A DNA stretch of 64,000 nucleotides from positions 1-64,000 of the forward strand of contig SUYO01000004.1 of the NCBI GenBank assembly GCA_015060385.1, written 5' to 3'. A model generated the notes under the pieces. The model saw only the letters and a program-made list of their open reading frames with translations, was not told where the DNA came from and made no database searches. Positions 53,301 through 63,303 of the stretch are shown here, piece after piece. A program made the translations under genes and the position numbers. The first letter of the stretch is position 1. The number at the start of each line of letters is the position of its first letter. The stretch is from Bacteroidales bacterium. Its GTDB lineage: Bacteria > Bacteroidota > Bacteroidia > Bacteroidales > UBA932.

Positions 53301-55097
53301 TTACCAACCCTTGTTCTGGTCAAGGTTGCTCCACTTGAGCACCTCTGTTTCAGGGATAGGTCCATAATACATATAGTCGCTATACTTACGTGGCTCTACC
53401 TCGATCCTGGTATAAGTAAGACCGCTTCCGCTCTGCTCTACCCTTACACCCATTGCTGTCTGGTTGAGGTCAAGCTTCCAACGGCGCATATCCCAGAAAC
53501 GCTTGTTCTCGAAACACATCTCGATACGACGCTCGTTGCGGATGAGTTCACGCATCTTGTCCTGGCTTCCCTTGATACTTTCAAGGTATGCATCGCCATT
53601 GTCAGCGCCGACACCGGCACGTGCTCTGATAGCCTTCACTACATCGTATGCGCTGTAACCATGAGTACCCTTTCCGTCCGGTCCCCATGCCTCGTTTGCA
53701 GCCTCAGCATAAGCAAGGAAGATCTCAGTATAACGCATGTATACAGGATAGTGCTTCTGAGCGTTGGTTGCAGAAGGATTAGGGTTACAGTCGTCACGGA
53801 GAAGCTTACGGAGGTAATATCCTGTACGTGTCGATGTAGCTGTCTTGTTGAGACCGTTGTTGTCTGAAGAGTATGCACCGGTAATGATCTGGACATCCTT
53901 GTATGTAGCTCCATTGTAGATCACATACTCGCTCAGACGAGGGTCACGGTCAGCATAAGGATTAGATGCCGAATAACCGCTGGCAGCGTCAGTGATAGGA
54001 TAACCGTTTGCCATAGGGAATGCATCCACGAGGTTCTGGGTAGGATTGATACGTCCGCTTCCATAAAGTGTAGGAGGGAAGTTATCCTTCTCCTGTGAGA
54101 TACCGAAGGCATAGTCCTCGGTACCGTTGTTGATCGAACCTCTCCAAAGGATTTCAGGAGGACATGCGCCTGAACCGAGAGCGTCGATGGTCTTCTTCTC
54201 CATGAACCACTTGTAACCTGTAGGGTCGATACCAGCGACACCGCCTATTCTGTCAAGAACTACAGCAGCAGCATCTGCTGCATCTGCGTAAGTCACGTCT
54301 GTTCCGCCGGCATAGGCAGGGCTGGCAGCAAGAAGAGCGACCTGAGCCTTGATAGCCTCACAGATACGTCCGCTGATACGTCCGTTGAAAGTGGCTCCGA
54401 ATACAGAGTTGTACTCAACGAAGTTTTCAACACCGATCTTCTTGTACTTATCAGGAACTTCAGATGCATCGTTGATGTCCTTGTAGTCAACTGGAAGAAG
54501 TTTCATTGCAGCATCAAGGTCAGAATAGATCTGATCCACACAATCCTGGAATGAAGCTCTTGGCTGATTGAAATCAGAACCTGCACCTTCCGGCTCAAGA
54601 ATCACAGGAACTCCGAGAAGTTCGCCTGACTCAGTCCATCCGGCGTGATTTCTGAGAAGATAATACATGTTCAAAGCTCTGAGGGCATACGCCTCTCCAA
54701 GAAGCTTGTCAGTAAACATTGTCTGCTTATATTCAGTGTCAGACCAAGGAACTCCAGCAGCATTCTTGATGAAGAGATTGATGTACTGGATAGTAGCCTT
54801 GCGCGCATCCCACTGTGAGACAGGATTGTTGGTAGCCGCCCAAGATCCCTGAGCCATAGATCTGAGAGCATTACCCAGATCGTTGGTTACTGCATCGTCT
54901 GTCGCAATATCGGTGGTACTCTTGGTCTCGAACGGAAGCTGACCATAAGCATATCCGAGGATACCCTGTGCAGAAGAAGGGTCCCTGAACATCTGCTCCT
55001 CTGTCTGGATGTTCTCCAGCGCAGGATTGATCAGGTCATCGCAAGCACAGAACGAACCTACCAAAGTTGCGAGAATCAATATATTCTTAATTTTCAT
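53301..55097 (-). CDS. xusD: SusD/RagB-like xylo-oligosaccharide-binding lipoprotein XusD
   Basis: 598-residue lipoprotein (FCAC, lipid near Cys19) with the SusD fold: N-terminal QTEEQMFRDPSSAQGILGYAY, TPR-like helices with ALRALNMYYLLRNHAGW, RYTEIFLAYAEAANEAWGP and C-terminal RNERRIEMCFENKRFWDMRRWKLD. It caps the XusC transporter and binds glycan at the surface. It lies 19 bp downstream of xusC and 31 bp upstream of the xusE start. Confidence 0.93.
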   Translation of the reverse strand: MKIKNILILATLVGSFCACDDLINPALENIQTEEQMFRDPSSAQGILGYAYGQLPFETKSTTDIATDDAVTNDLGNALRSMAQGSWAATNNPVSQWDARKATIQYINLFIKNAAGVPWSDTEYKQTMFTDKLLGEAYALRALNMYYLLRNHAGWTESGELLGVPVILEPEGAGSDFNQPRASFQDCVDQIYSDLDAAMKLLPVDYKDINDASEVPDKYKKIGVENFVEYNSVFGATFNGRISGRICEAIKAQVALLAASPAYAGGTDVTYADAADAAAVVLDRIGGVAGIDPTGYKWFMEKKTIDALGSGACPPEILWRGSINNGTEDYAFGISQEKDNFPPTLYGSGRINPTQNLVDAFPMANGYPITDAASGYSASNPYADRDPRLSEYVIYNGATYKDVQIITGAYSSDNNGLNKTATSTRTGYYLRKLLRDDCNPNPSATNAQKHYPVYMRYTEIFLAYAEAANEAWGPDGKGTHGYSAYDVVKAIRARAGVGADNGDAYLESIKGSQDKMRELIRNERRIEMCFENKRFWDMRRWKLDLNQTAMGVRVEQSGSGLTYTRIEVEPRKYSDYMYYGPIPETEVLKWSNLDQNKGW

Positions 55098-55116
55098 TGT
55101 TCTTTAGTTTTAATCG

Positions 55117-57957
55117 TTAGAATACAAGCTTTACTCCGAGATTGTAGAAACGTGTCTGAGGAGCTGAGCCTACACTCATTTCCATATGCTTACGCTCCGG
55201 AGAAACAGTAAGAAGGTTGCTTCCGCTCACATAAGCTGAGAATCCCTTGAGAACCTTGTTGTTGGCAAGAACCTTAGAAGGGATGGTATAGGTAAGCTGT
55301 ACCTTAGCAAGGTCAAGACGCTTTGTGCTGTACATCCAGAAGTCTGAAGTCTGGAGGTTGTTTGCACCCTCAGTTACTGTAAGACGAGGATATGTAGCTG
55401 TTGCTGCAGTCTCAGGTGTCCAACGGTCACGTACTGCTGCAGAATACTTGTCTTCTCCGTCGATCCAGTAGTAAGAGCTGTTCTTCAAGCCATAGGCACC
55501 TGTACCTGCTGTAGCCAGTGCGAAGAGGCTGAATCCCTTGTACTTGAGGGTAAGGTTTGCACCGAGGGTAAGAGGGTTGCCGTACCAGCCGCCCTTTCCG
55601 AGGAATACCTGGTCTTCAGTATTGATGATGTTATCACCGTTCTGGTCAACATATCTGATGTCACCAGGACGTACTGTACTACCGAGTTTCTGCTCAGGCC
55701 ATGCGTCAATCTCATCCTGTGACTGGAAAAGGCCAGCGCTCTTGTAACCCCAGATGCCGTCAAGAGGCTTTCCTTCACGCTGTCTGTGGTCATGGTAAAG
55801 TTCGTCACGCTTTGTAGCGATGGTGTCATACCATGTTGCGTTGAGACCGAGTGAGAAAGCGAAGTCACCGAAGCTCTTGTTGAAGTTCACGCTTGCGTCG
55901 AAACCTGTACGGGCGTTGCAGTTGTAGTTCATCCAAGGGATGAATGACTGCGAAGGATAGCCTGTAGCAAGGTGTGACGGGTATGTGGTTGTGTTGTCGA
56001 TGAGATATCCGTTCATCTCCTGGAGGAAGTATGATGCATCAACAGTGAGGGCATTGTTGAAGAATGCACCCTTGATGTTAGCTGAAACTTCCTTGCGCTG
56101 GATGTATGTAAGGAATTCGTTAGGACCTCTTGAGGCAGTCACGTACTGTGAGAGGTTACCGTCATTCCACTCATAACCATAGTTGTCTGCCTTCCAGATA
56201 GGAGTGTAGAGATAATGGTTGGCGATGTCGATATCCTGGTTGAGGATACTGCCTGATACGCTGAGTGAAAGGTGGTTTACAGCATCAGAATCCTTGAGGA
56301 ATCCTTCGTTTGCGATGTTCCAGCCGAGGGTTACCGAAGGAGAGAATGCCTTGCGATGGCCAGGAGCAAGCTTTGAAGAGTGTACGAGTGCGGAGCTGAA
56401 GTCCACATAGTACTTATGATCATAGTTGTAAGCTGCCTGGAAACCGAGGTTGGCATTTGTTGTCCTGTGGTATGTACCTGCAAGAGTCTGCTGGTATCCT
56501 GCCGCAACGAGGAGAGCACTTACGTTGTGCTTCTGGGCAAATGTCCTGTTATAATCGAACATCGCGTTGAAGAGGATGGTCATGTCGGCATCAGAACCAC
56601 CGATGTTCTGGTTGCCTGACTTCTCGTCCACGCCTTCCTTGTTGAGACCTACGATCACATCCTTTCCGTTATAGTTTGACCAGACAGGAGTGTAGATAGC
56701 ATAAGTGAAGTCGTAAGAAGTAGAGTAAGAAGTCGCATAGTCCATCGCGAAGTTGGTCTTGAATGTCAAGCCCTTGAGTACCTTTCTGAGGTCAAAGTCA
56801 AGACCTGCATCGAACTGGAACTGACGGCTTGTCCACTTGCTTCTTCCGGCCGCATACATATCAGCGAATACGTTAGTCGTATTCTGCTGTGTACCACCGA
56901 GGAAATACTTTCCGTCAATGATGTTTGTAGATGCGTCGATAAGCTCCTTGGCTGCGATGGCATTCGGATCAAGGAATTCGATAGGAATCAGCGGAGCAGC
57001 ATTCTGAGGGAAGTTAGGACGCATTGTAGCAGCTGCCTCCCAATAGTCACCCTTAGCAGACTTTGAATCGTAGAATGTGGTGTTTGCGTTGATGTGTGCC
57101 TTGATGAAGTCATTGATGGTCACATCAACGTTACCACGTACATTGAAGCGGCTGATATTGTTGTTTGCAGCCTCACCTACCTTAAGGAAGTCACCTTCAT
57201 TATAGTAGCTTACGTTGCTGTAGAAGTGAGCTCTCTGGCCGCCGCCTGAGATCTCGGCAGTTACGTCAGTACGGTTGTATGCCTTGTTCATGTACTCTGA
57301 CGAATAGTAATTGATGTCAGGGTATCTGAAAGGATTGACTCCTGAAGCATGGTTGTAGATATCCTTTTCCGAATAAAGAGGAGCCTTGCCTTCGTTTGCA
57401 AGAGCCTCGTTATAGAGGGTCATATACTCGGCTGAACCGAGATATTCAGGATATGCCTTTGCAACATGTACACCAGTGTTGGCTCTCACGCTTACGCTGA
57501 GGCCTTCGTTGGTAGCACGCTTTGTAGTAATGAGGATAGCACCCTTGGCAGCACGGCTACCATAAAGGACCACCGCCTGAGCGCTCTTGAGGAATGTAAC
57601 CTGAGCGATCTCTGTAGGCATTACATTGTTTGCCGCACGTGGAACTCCATCAATGAGCACGAGGTAGCCGGCATTATCACCGTCCATACCCCAAAGTGAG
57701 TTACCGTTCCAACCGCTGACATAAGCCTGCATGTTGTCCAGACTGTATGTATTATAGTTCTTCTCGGTAAGCTCCTCATAATTGACAACGGCTACGCTAC
57801 CGATAATGTCGCTTTGTGCCACCTGACGGTAAGCGACATTAATCAGCGGATCGCTGTTTAATGTATCACTCTCAGCAGTCTGGGCGCTCATCGTAAAAGG
57901 AGAAGCGAGCAGCATTGCATATAGAATGAATCTAGCTTTTATGTGTTTCATTTTCAA
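55117..57957 (-). CDS. xusC: SusC/RagA-like TonB-dependent transporter XusC
   Basis: 946-residue outer-membrane barrel with a signal peptide. The plug region runs SDIIGSVAVVNYEELTEKNYNTYSLDNMQAYVSGWNG and VLIDGVPRAANNVMPTEIAQVTFLKSAQAVVLYGSRAAKGAILITTKRA. It lacks the N-terminal carboxypeptidase-regulatory-like domain present in XusA, so it is about 100 residues shorter. It imports xylo-oligosaccharides with XusD using TonB energy. Confidence 0.92.
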   Translation of the reverse strand: MKMKHIKARFILYAMLLASPFTMSAQTAESDTLNSDPLINVAYRQVAQSDIIGSVAVVNYEELTEKNYNTYSLDNMQAYVSGWNGNSLWGMDGDNAGYLVLIDGVPRAANNVMPTEIAQVTFLKSAQAVVLYGSRAAKGAILITTKRATNEGLSVSVRANTGVHVAKAYPEYLGSAEYMTLYNEALANEGKAPLYSEKDIYNHASGVNPFRYPDINYYSSEYMNKAYNRTDVTAEISGGGQRAHFYSNVSYYNEGDFLKVGEAANNNISRFNVRGNVDVTINDFIKAHINANTTFYDSKSAKGDYWEAAATMRPNFPQNAAPLIPIEFLDPNAIAAKELIDASTNIIDGKYFLGGTQQNTTNVFADMYAAGRSKWTSRQFQFDAGLDFDLRKVLKGLTFKTNFAMDYATSYSTSYDFTYAIYTPVWSNYNGKDVIVGLNKEGVDEKSGNQNIGGSDADMTILFNAMFDYNRTFAQKHNVSALLVAAGYQQTLAGTYHRTTNANLGFQAAYNYDHKYYVDFSSALVHSSKLAPGHRKAFSPSVTLGWNIANEGFLKDSDAVNHLSLSVSGSILNQDIDIANHYLYTPIWKADNYGYEWNDGNLSQYVTASRGPNEFLTYIQRKEVSANIKGAFFNNALTVDASYFLQEMNGYLIDNTTTYPSHLATGYPSQSFIPWMNYNCNARTGFDASVNFNKSFGDFAFSLGLNATWYDTIATKRDELYHDHRQREGKPLDGIWGYKSAGLFQSQDEIDAWPEQKLGSTVRPGDIRYVDQNGDNIINTEDQVFLGKGGWYGNPLTLGANLTLKYKGFSLFALATAGTGAYGLKNSSYYWIDGEDKYSAAVRDRWTPETAATATYPRLTVTEGANNLQTSDFWMYSTKRLDLAKVQLTYTIPSKVLANNKVLKGFSAYVSGSNLLTVSPERKHMEMSVGSAPQTRFYNLGVKLVF

Positions 57958-57990
57958 TGATTTTAAAATTATACACTTGTCTCCTTACGA

Positions 57991-59934
57991 TTACCAGCCT
58001 GGGTTCTGTGGGAAGTCCTCATAGAGATACACCTCATCATCAGGTAATGGGAACCAGTAATGCTTGGTACCGAATACGCGCTCAAGGATGAGTTCCTCGC
58101 GGAAGTTAGCCACCTGAGCATCTCTAGGGTCATTCTTCTTGTACCAGTCAGCATCGTGTACGCGGTCGAATTCCTGTGAGTACTTCTGTGTATATGGAGC
58201 CTCGGTGAGGAGGAGCCAACGCTGAAGGTCGTTGAAACGGAAGCCTTCGAACATAAGCTCTACAGCACGCTCACGACGAACCTCGTCCATATAGATCTGG
58301 TCATTTACGAGATAGTTCTCATGTACATGTGCCATACCTACTCTGTCGCGAAGCCTGTTGATGGCATCAACAGATGTGAGGCTGCAGCCGTCAACCTTTC
58401 CGTTAGGGCCGCCGAGAACCGCAGTTGCCTCAGCATACATGAGATAGATGTCTGCAAGACGCATGTATGGGAGATATGTATGCATTGCGAATCCCCAGTC
58501 ATACTCGCGGTCAGCCATGTTACATGTATGAGGAACAAGCTTCTGGATGAAGTATCCTGTACGGCTGGCATTGGCAACAGGTCTCATGTTACCGCCGGTG
58601 AAGAGCTCGCAGTAACGGTACTGCTCACGGTCTGAAGAAAGTTCACCATGGACATACTTGAAGCCGTCGAATACGATGTCATGATAGAAGCGTGGGTCAC
58701 GGTCCTTGAAAGGATAGTTCTTGTCGAATGCACCTTCACCGTTCTGATCATCAAGACGGAGACCGTTGGCCATACCGTACATGTTCACTGCATTTGCAGT
58801 AGGCTGGTGGATCACGTTGTCATGATCGACGAGACCTGCAACCTTAGGTCCGAATACCTTTGTAGTATTCCAGTTTGAACCGTTGAAGTCGTGTGAAGGG
58901 CCACGGAAGATAGCCTCTACAGTACCAGGCATGAGCCAGTTCTGACCTCTTGTGTAGAACAGGTCTGAGAATCTTGAAGATGCATCTGGAGATGCCTTGT
59001 GGTTGTAGATGTCATCGAACTTGTATTCTGCAAGAGCATACTGTGTCTGACCTGACTCCACGAGGTTGAGCACCTGTGCAAAGGCATCAGCAGCCCTCTT
59101 TGCATAGTCCTTATTATAATTATAGGTATTGGCACCACCGATCTGAGGACCATGTTCCATCAGAGGAGATGCAGCCCAGAGGTAGCACTTTCCAAGATAG
59201 CTGAGAGCCATGATCTTGTTGATACGGAGCTGGTTCTTACCTGCTGTAAGCTTACCAGGTGCAGTAGTCTCCCAGTCGATAGGAAGAAGCTCTGCAGCTT
59301 TTGCAAAGTCTTCTGCACACCTTTCAGCAGTTTCCTGGAAAGATGGACGGGCAAGATTAAGTTCGTCATTAGCCTCGAAAGCCTTGTCGATGTATGGAAG
59401 TCCGTCAAACCAGCAGATGAGCTCGAAGTGCCACCATGCGCGGAAGAAGTAAAGCTGACCTGCAAGAAGGTTTCTCTCCTCCTCAGTTGCAGCTACGAGC
59501 TTGCCTTCCTCGAGAGCCTGAAGACCTACATTGGCCTTACGGATGCAATACCACGAGTGTGGCCAGAGAGAGTGGGCGAACTTATCCTTCGCTGTAGGGT
59601 TGCTGCCAGACTTGTAAAGCCAGTTACCTGTCTGCATCCAAGCGCGGAAGTTACCAAGGTCCGCCTGATGGGTCATACGATTGTCCGCCTCAGGGTTGAA
59701 GATCTCATCATCACCCCAGTTCCATGAAGGACACCAGTTACATTTTTCCTTGTCAGGGATACAGTTGTAGATTTCCTCTATGAATCCCTGAAAGCTTCTG
59801 AAATCCTTGAACGCAGCTGCTTCAGACACGGTCGAATCCGGCTCCTTGTCGAGATATGACTCGCAAGAAGTAAGAGACGCTCCCAAAAGAAGGCTGAGTC
59901 CTAACCATATAGATAGTTTAAAGATTCTTTTCAT
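57991..59934 (-). CDS. xusB: SusD/RagB-like glycan-binding lipoprotein XusB
   Basis: 647-residue lipoprotein (LTSC, Cys24). SusD features: YLDKEPDSTVSEAAAFKDFRSFQGFIEEIYN, GQLYFFRAWWHFELICWFDGLPYID, YLPYMRLADIYLMYAEATAVLGGP and RRERAVELMFEGFRFNDLQRWLL. It has many tryptophans, as expected of a sugar platform. It pairs with XusA, whose gene ends 10 bp upstream. Confidence 0.93.
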   Translation of the reverse strand: MKRIFKLSIWLGLSLLLGASLTSCESYLDKEPDSTVSEAAAFKDFRSFQGFIEEIYNCIPDKEKCNWCPSWNWGDDEIFNPEADNRMTHQADLGNFRAWMQTGNWLYKSGSNPTAKDKFAHSLWPHSWYCIRKANVGLQALEEGKLVAATEEERNLLAGQLYFFRAWWHFELICWFDGLPYIDKAFEANDELNLARPSFQETAERCAEDFAKAAELLPIDWETTAPGKLTAGKNQLRINKIMALSYLGKCYLWAASPLMEHGPQIGGANTYNYNKDYAKRAADAFAQVLNLVESGQTQYALAEYKFDDIYNHKASPDASSRFSDLFYTRGQNWLMPGTVEAIFRGPSHDFNGSNWNTTKVFGPKVAGLVDHDNVIHQPTANAVNMYGMANGLRLDDQNGEGAFDKNYPFKDRDPRFYHDIVFDGFKYVHGELSSDREQYRYCELFTGGNMRPVANASRTGYFIQKLVPHTCNMADREYDWGFAMHTYLPYMRLADIYLMYAEATAVLGGPNGKVDGCSLTSVDAINRLRDRVGMAHVHENYLVNDQIYMDEVRRERAVELMFEGFRFNDLQRWLLLTEAPYTQKYSQEFDRVHDADWYKKNDPRDAQVANFREELILERVFGTKHYWFPLPDDEVYLYEDFPQNPGW

Positions 59935-59943
59935 AGCGTATTA

Positions 59944-62900
59944 TTATAATGTAAGTTTAACACCGAGGTTGAAACGTCTCACAGTCGGGTAAGCACCACC
60001 GCCACCACCGAAACCTGAGAGGTTGGCCTCACGGTCGTCAGGCATGCGTGTCCAGAGCCAGAGGTTGTTGCCGTTGAGGAAGATTCTGAAGGACTCAAGT
60101 CCGATCTTCTTCACCCAACCGCCGTAAGCCGTGTAGGCGATCTCCACGTTCTTGAGACGGATATATGAACCGTCGAAGAGATACTGTGTAGACTGGTTTG
60201 CATAGTAACCAGGGGTTCTGCTCCATGCAGGAACGACTACGTCTGCATCAGGATTTGCAGGTGACCACCATGTACCCATGTCATATACTGTGTTAAGCTT
60301 GTTGCCGAAGCTTGTCAACGGAACGTCACGTGTAACGTTTGTTACTCCGTAGAACTGAGCGAATGCGCTGAGGCCCTTCCACTCGAATCCGATTGTTGCA
60401 TTGTAAGTGTTTTCAGGTGTTCCGGTGTATCCGAAAGGAGCCGAGTCCTTGCTGTCCACAACACCGTCACCGTTGAAGTCTACTATATAGTAGTCACCTG
60501 GAAGCTTGTGCGAGTCGTTGGTGTCGTACATAGGAGTACCGTAGACCTCGTCCCAAGTCTGGGTGTAACCGGCATCGATATGGGATCTGTACTGTCCGAT
60601 TGCATAACCAGCCTGCTTCTGATAATCAGGACGGAGCTGAGGGTCATCCTTCTGGAGGATCACGTTCTCCGCATGAGTCATATTGAAGTTACCCCAGAGA
60701 CGAAGAGAGTTGGCGAACTGCTTGTTTACTCGGAGCTCGAGCTCATATCCGTTTGTACGTACCCTACCGAGGTTGACTGTCGGAGGAGTACCACCGAAGT
60801 AAGAAGGTACAGAACGCTCGCTACCGTTCACAAGGATATCCTTACGGTCATCCTGGAAGAACTCGAGGCTACCGGCGATCAGACCCTTGAAGAGGTTGTA
60901 ATCGATACCGATATTCATCTTGGTAACAGTCTCCCACTTAACGTCAGGGTTACCGATTGCAGACTCACGGTACCACTCGTAGATACTGTCTCTCTGGTTG
61001 AGGTCCATTGAAGTCGCTCCACCGTATGCCCACTGGGACATGTAGAGCCAGCGCTGTCCGACATTGTCGTCTCCGATCTGACCATAAGACGCACGCACCT
61101 TGAGCACCTCGATGATTCTCTTCTCACGGAACCACTTCATGAAAGGCTCCTCACTGATGGTCCAGCCGAGAGCTCCTGAGTTGAAGAATGCGAAACGGTT
61201 TACGTCAGCAAACTTCTCGGAACCGTTGTAAGCTCCGTTGTACTCAGCATGATAACGGCCGTTCCAGCTGTATGTTGCACGGAAAGCCCAGTCCTCACGA
61301 TAGAGAGGAATCATTGAACCTGTAGCATTCTCCTGACGGCTGAAAAGACCCATTGCAGTCACATCATGCTTTTCAGCGAATGTGCGTGCATAGTTGATCT
61401 GTCCCTGATAATAGAGGTTACGGAGAGTAGACCAGTTGTTTACAGAACCGCCACCGGTAGTCCACTTGATAGGCTGTCTGTAATCGAAGTGATGGTATGA
61501 GTCGAACGGACTCTCGAGAGTCACGATGCCAGTAAGAGGGTCGATCCATTTTCTCTGAGGGTCATTATACATGTCAGACACACCACGGCTTGACTCCACG
61601 AACTGGTTGTCCCATGAGATCACACCTCTGAGACTGAGACCAGGAGTGATGAACTTGAGGTCCTGCTCAAGGGTGAAGTCAGTGTTGATTCGGTTTGTAG
61701 TAGTCTCGAAACGTCCGCCTACAGAAAGATTCTCTGCGGAGTTGGTAACGTTGGATGCGAGAGGATAAGTACCCCACGAGCCGTCCTCATACTGAGGAAG
61801 GAACACGTCCGGTGCAATGTTGTAAGCACCTGCCCACTGCTGCTGGATCTGCCAGATGTCGTTGGTAGAGTTCATTGTAGGCGCTATACGCTTTGCAGAT
61901 GAACCGGACAGATTGATACGGAGAGTAGTGGTAGGAGTGATCGTGAAGTCGAGATTGCTTCGTACGTTGATACGGTCATAACCGTAACCTGATTCATATC
62001 CACGATTGTTCGGATATACCTTGAAGAGGTCACCTTCATTCAGATAGTCAGCAGAAGCGAAGTACTTCACGAACTTTGTACCACCGCTCACATTCACATT
62101 CGCATTGTAAGACATCGCGAACTTGTTGAAGAGAGCATCCTGCCAGTCAACGTTAGGATAACGCTCCATCTGTTCCTGGGTAGTCTGATTGCGGTAGTTG
62201 TTGATGAACGACTGAGGACGGATGTACTCCCATGCGTCAGCTCCTGTGATTGCGAGTTCATGCTCGATTGCAACATTACGTGCCATGAGGGCATCATACG
62301 AATCAAGCTTGTTAGGCAGCTTTGAAGGGTTCTTCATGGTTGCATTGAAACCGACATCGATTCTTGCCTTGCCTTCCTGTCCACGCTTTGTAGTCACGAG
62401 GATGACACCGTTCGCACCCTTCACACCATAGACAGCTGTTGCAGAAGCATCCTTAAGGACCGAGATGCTCTCAACTGAAGAAATGTCTACAGAGCTCATA
62501 GGACGCTCGATACCGTCCACGAGGACGAGAGGGTCACTGTTGTTCCATGAACTGGCACCACGGATGGTGATCTTAGGATCTTCTTCACCAGGCATACCGG
62601 TACTCTGTGTAGTCACGACACCTGGGAGGTTACCTGTCAAAGCAGCACCGATACTGTTGACTCCGGCAGCTCTTTCAAGAACCTCACCGGTTGTCTGTGT
62701 GATGGCGCCGACAACCGAAGCTTTCTTCTGCTGTCCGTAACCGACAACGATCGTTTCCTCCAGCATGAGGGTGTCGTCATTGAGGACGATCCTCATCTCG
62801 GACCTTGAAGCCTGTACTTCGACAGTCTCCATACCGATGAAAGAAACAACCAGTACTGCATTGTCATTTGGAACCGTAAGAGCAAAATTACCGTCGAGAT

Positions 62901-63078
62901 CGGTAACCGTACCCACTGTTTCATTACCCTTGAGGGCAACTCCACCACCAATGACCGGATAGCCATCGCTGTCCACGACAACTCCCTTCGCTGTAAACTG
63001 CTGTGCAGAGGCCGCGAGGCAACTGAACAACAGACAGAAAACAAGCGCAGGAATCTTTCGATTTAGTTTTGTTTTCAT
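59944..63078 (-). CDS. xusA: SusC/RagA-like TonB-dependent transporter XusA
   Basis: 1044-residue outer-membrane protein: signal peptide (to about residue 25), carboxypeptidase-regulatory-like domain (FTAKGVVVDSDGYPVIGGGVALKGN, about 28-105), the EETIVVGYGQQKKASVVGAIT plug start, VLVDGIERPMSSVDISSVESISVLKDASATAVYGVKGANGVILVTTKRG, and a C-terminal barrel ending VRRFNLGVKLTL. First gene of the core xylan operon, transcribed away from the sensor gene. Its promoter has a G8 tract. Confidence 0.94.
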   Translation of the reverse strand: MKTKLNRKIPALVFCLLFSCLAASAQQFTAKGVVVDSDGYPVIGGGVALKGNETVGTVTDLDGNFALTVPNDNAVLVVSFIGMETVEVQASRSEMRIVLNDDTLMLEETIVVGYGQQKKASVVGAITQTTGEVLERAAGVNSIGAALTGNLPGVVTTQSTGMPGEEDPKITIRGASSWNNSDPLVLVDGIERPMSSVDISSVESISVLKDASATAVYGVKGANGVILVTTKRGQEGKARIDVGFNATMKNPSKLPNKLDSYDALMARNVAIEHELAITGADAWEYIRPQSFINNYRNQTTQEQMERYPNVDWQDALFNKFAMSYNANVNVSGGTKFVKYFASADYLNEGDLFKVYPNNRGYESGYGYDRINVRSNLDFTITPTTTLRINLSGSSAKRIAPTMNSTNDIWQIQQQWAGAYNIAPDVFLPQYEDGSWGTYPLASNVTNSAENLSVGGRFETTTNRINTDFTLEQDLKFITPGLSLRGVISWDNQFVESSRGVSDMYNDPQRKWIDPLTGIVTLESPFDSYHHFDYRQPIKWTTGGGSVNNWSTLRNLYYQGQINYARTFAEKHDVTAMGLFSRQENATGSMIPLYREDWAFRATYSWNGRYHAEYNGAYNGSEKFADVNRFAFFNSGALGWTISEEPFMKWFREKRIIEVLKVRASYGQIGDDNVGQRWLYMSQWAYGGATSMDLNQRDSIYEWYRESAIGNPDVKWETVTKMNIGIDYNLFKGLIAGSLEFFQDDRKDILVNGSERSVPSYFGGTPPTVNLGRVRTNGYELELRVNKQFANSLRLWGNFNMTHAENVILQKDDPQLRPDYQKQAGYAIGQYRSHIDAGYTQTWDEVYGTPMYDTNDSHKLPGDYYIVDFNGDGVVDSKDSAPFGYTGTPENTYNATIGFEWKGLSAFAQFYGVTNVTRDVPLTSFGNKLNTVYDMGTWWSPANPDADVVVPAWSRTPGYYANQSTQYLFDGSYIRLKNVEIAYTAYGGWVKKIGLESFRIFLNGNNLWLWTRMPDDREANLSGFGGGGGAYPTVRRFNLGVKLTL

Positions 63079-63143
63079 TTACGGGTTAGTTTAAAATTAA
63101 TAATTGAGTTATGTGTAAAATGATTTACTTACTTTTTAACAAA

Positions 63144-63171
63144 CAAATGTACTCATAATTGCCCCCCCCAA
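63144..63171 (-). promoter_or_regulatory. xusA promoter with a G8 tract in the spacer
   Basis: Minus-strand -7 TACATTTG (63151-63144), and a TTG at 63171-63169 that could be the -33 element. The spacer of 17 bp includes eight consecutive G (plus C, 63162-63169; the last G overlaps the TTG). The usual spacing is near 19, so adding or losing G could change strength. Confidence 0.6.
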
Positions 63172-63180
63172 CGAATTATT

Positions 63181-63209
63181 TGAAACAAATGAGTGCGATT
63201 CTGAAACAA
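63181..63209. promoter_or_regulatory. Candidate HTCS operator: direct repeat TGAAACAA, 21-bp period
   Basis: TGAAACAA at 63181-63188 and again at 63202-63209, both on the plus strand and two helical turns apart. Relative to the predicted xusA start they lie about -43 to -71, a normal activator position. Further near copies TGAAACAT occur at 63287 and 63305. Confidence 0.45.
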
Positions 63210-63266
63210 GTGCCGTCATTACACACAAAAGATGTTTCAAAATTGTTAAATCACCAAAAATTCTAT

Positions 63267-63274
63267 TATTTTTG
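63267..63274 (+). promoter_or_regulatory. Promoter (-7) of the HTCS gene
   Basis: TATTTTTG fits TAnnTTTG and lies 29 bp upstream of the ATG at 63304. It is divergent from the xusA promoter in a 225-bp intergenic region. Confidence 0.65.
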
Positions 63275-63303
63275 CAACATAAACACTGAAACATCCGTCA
63301 AAT

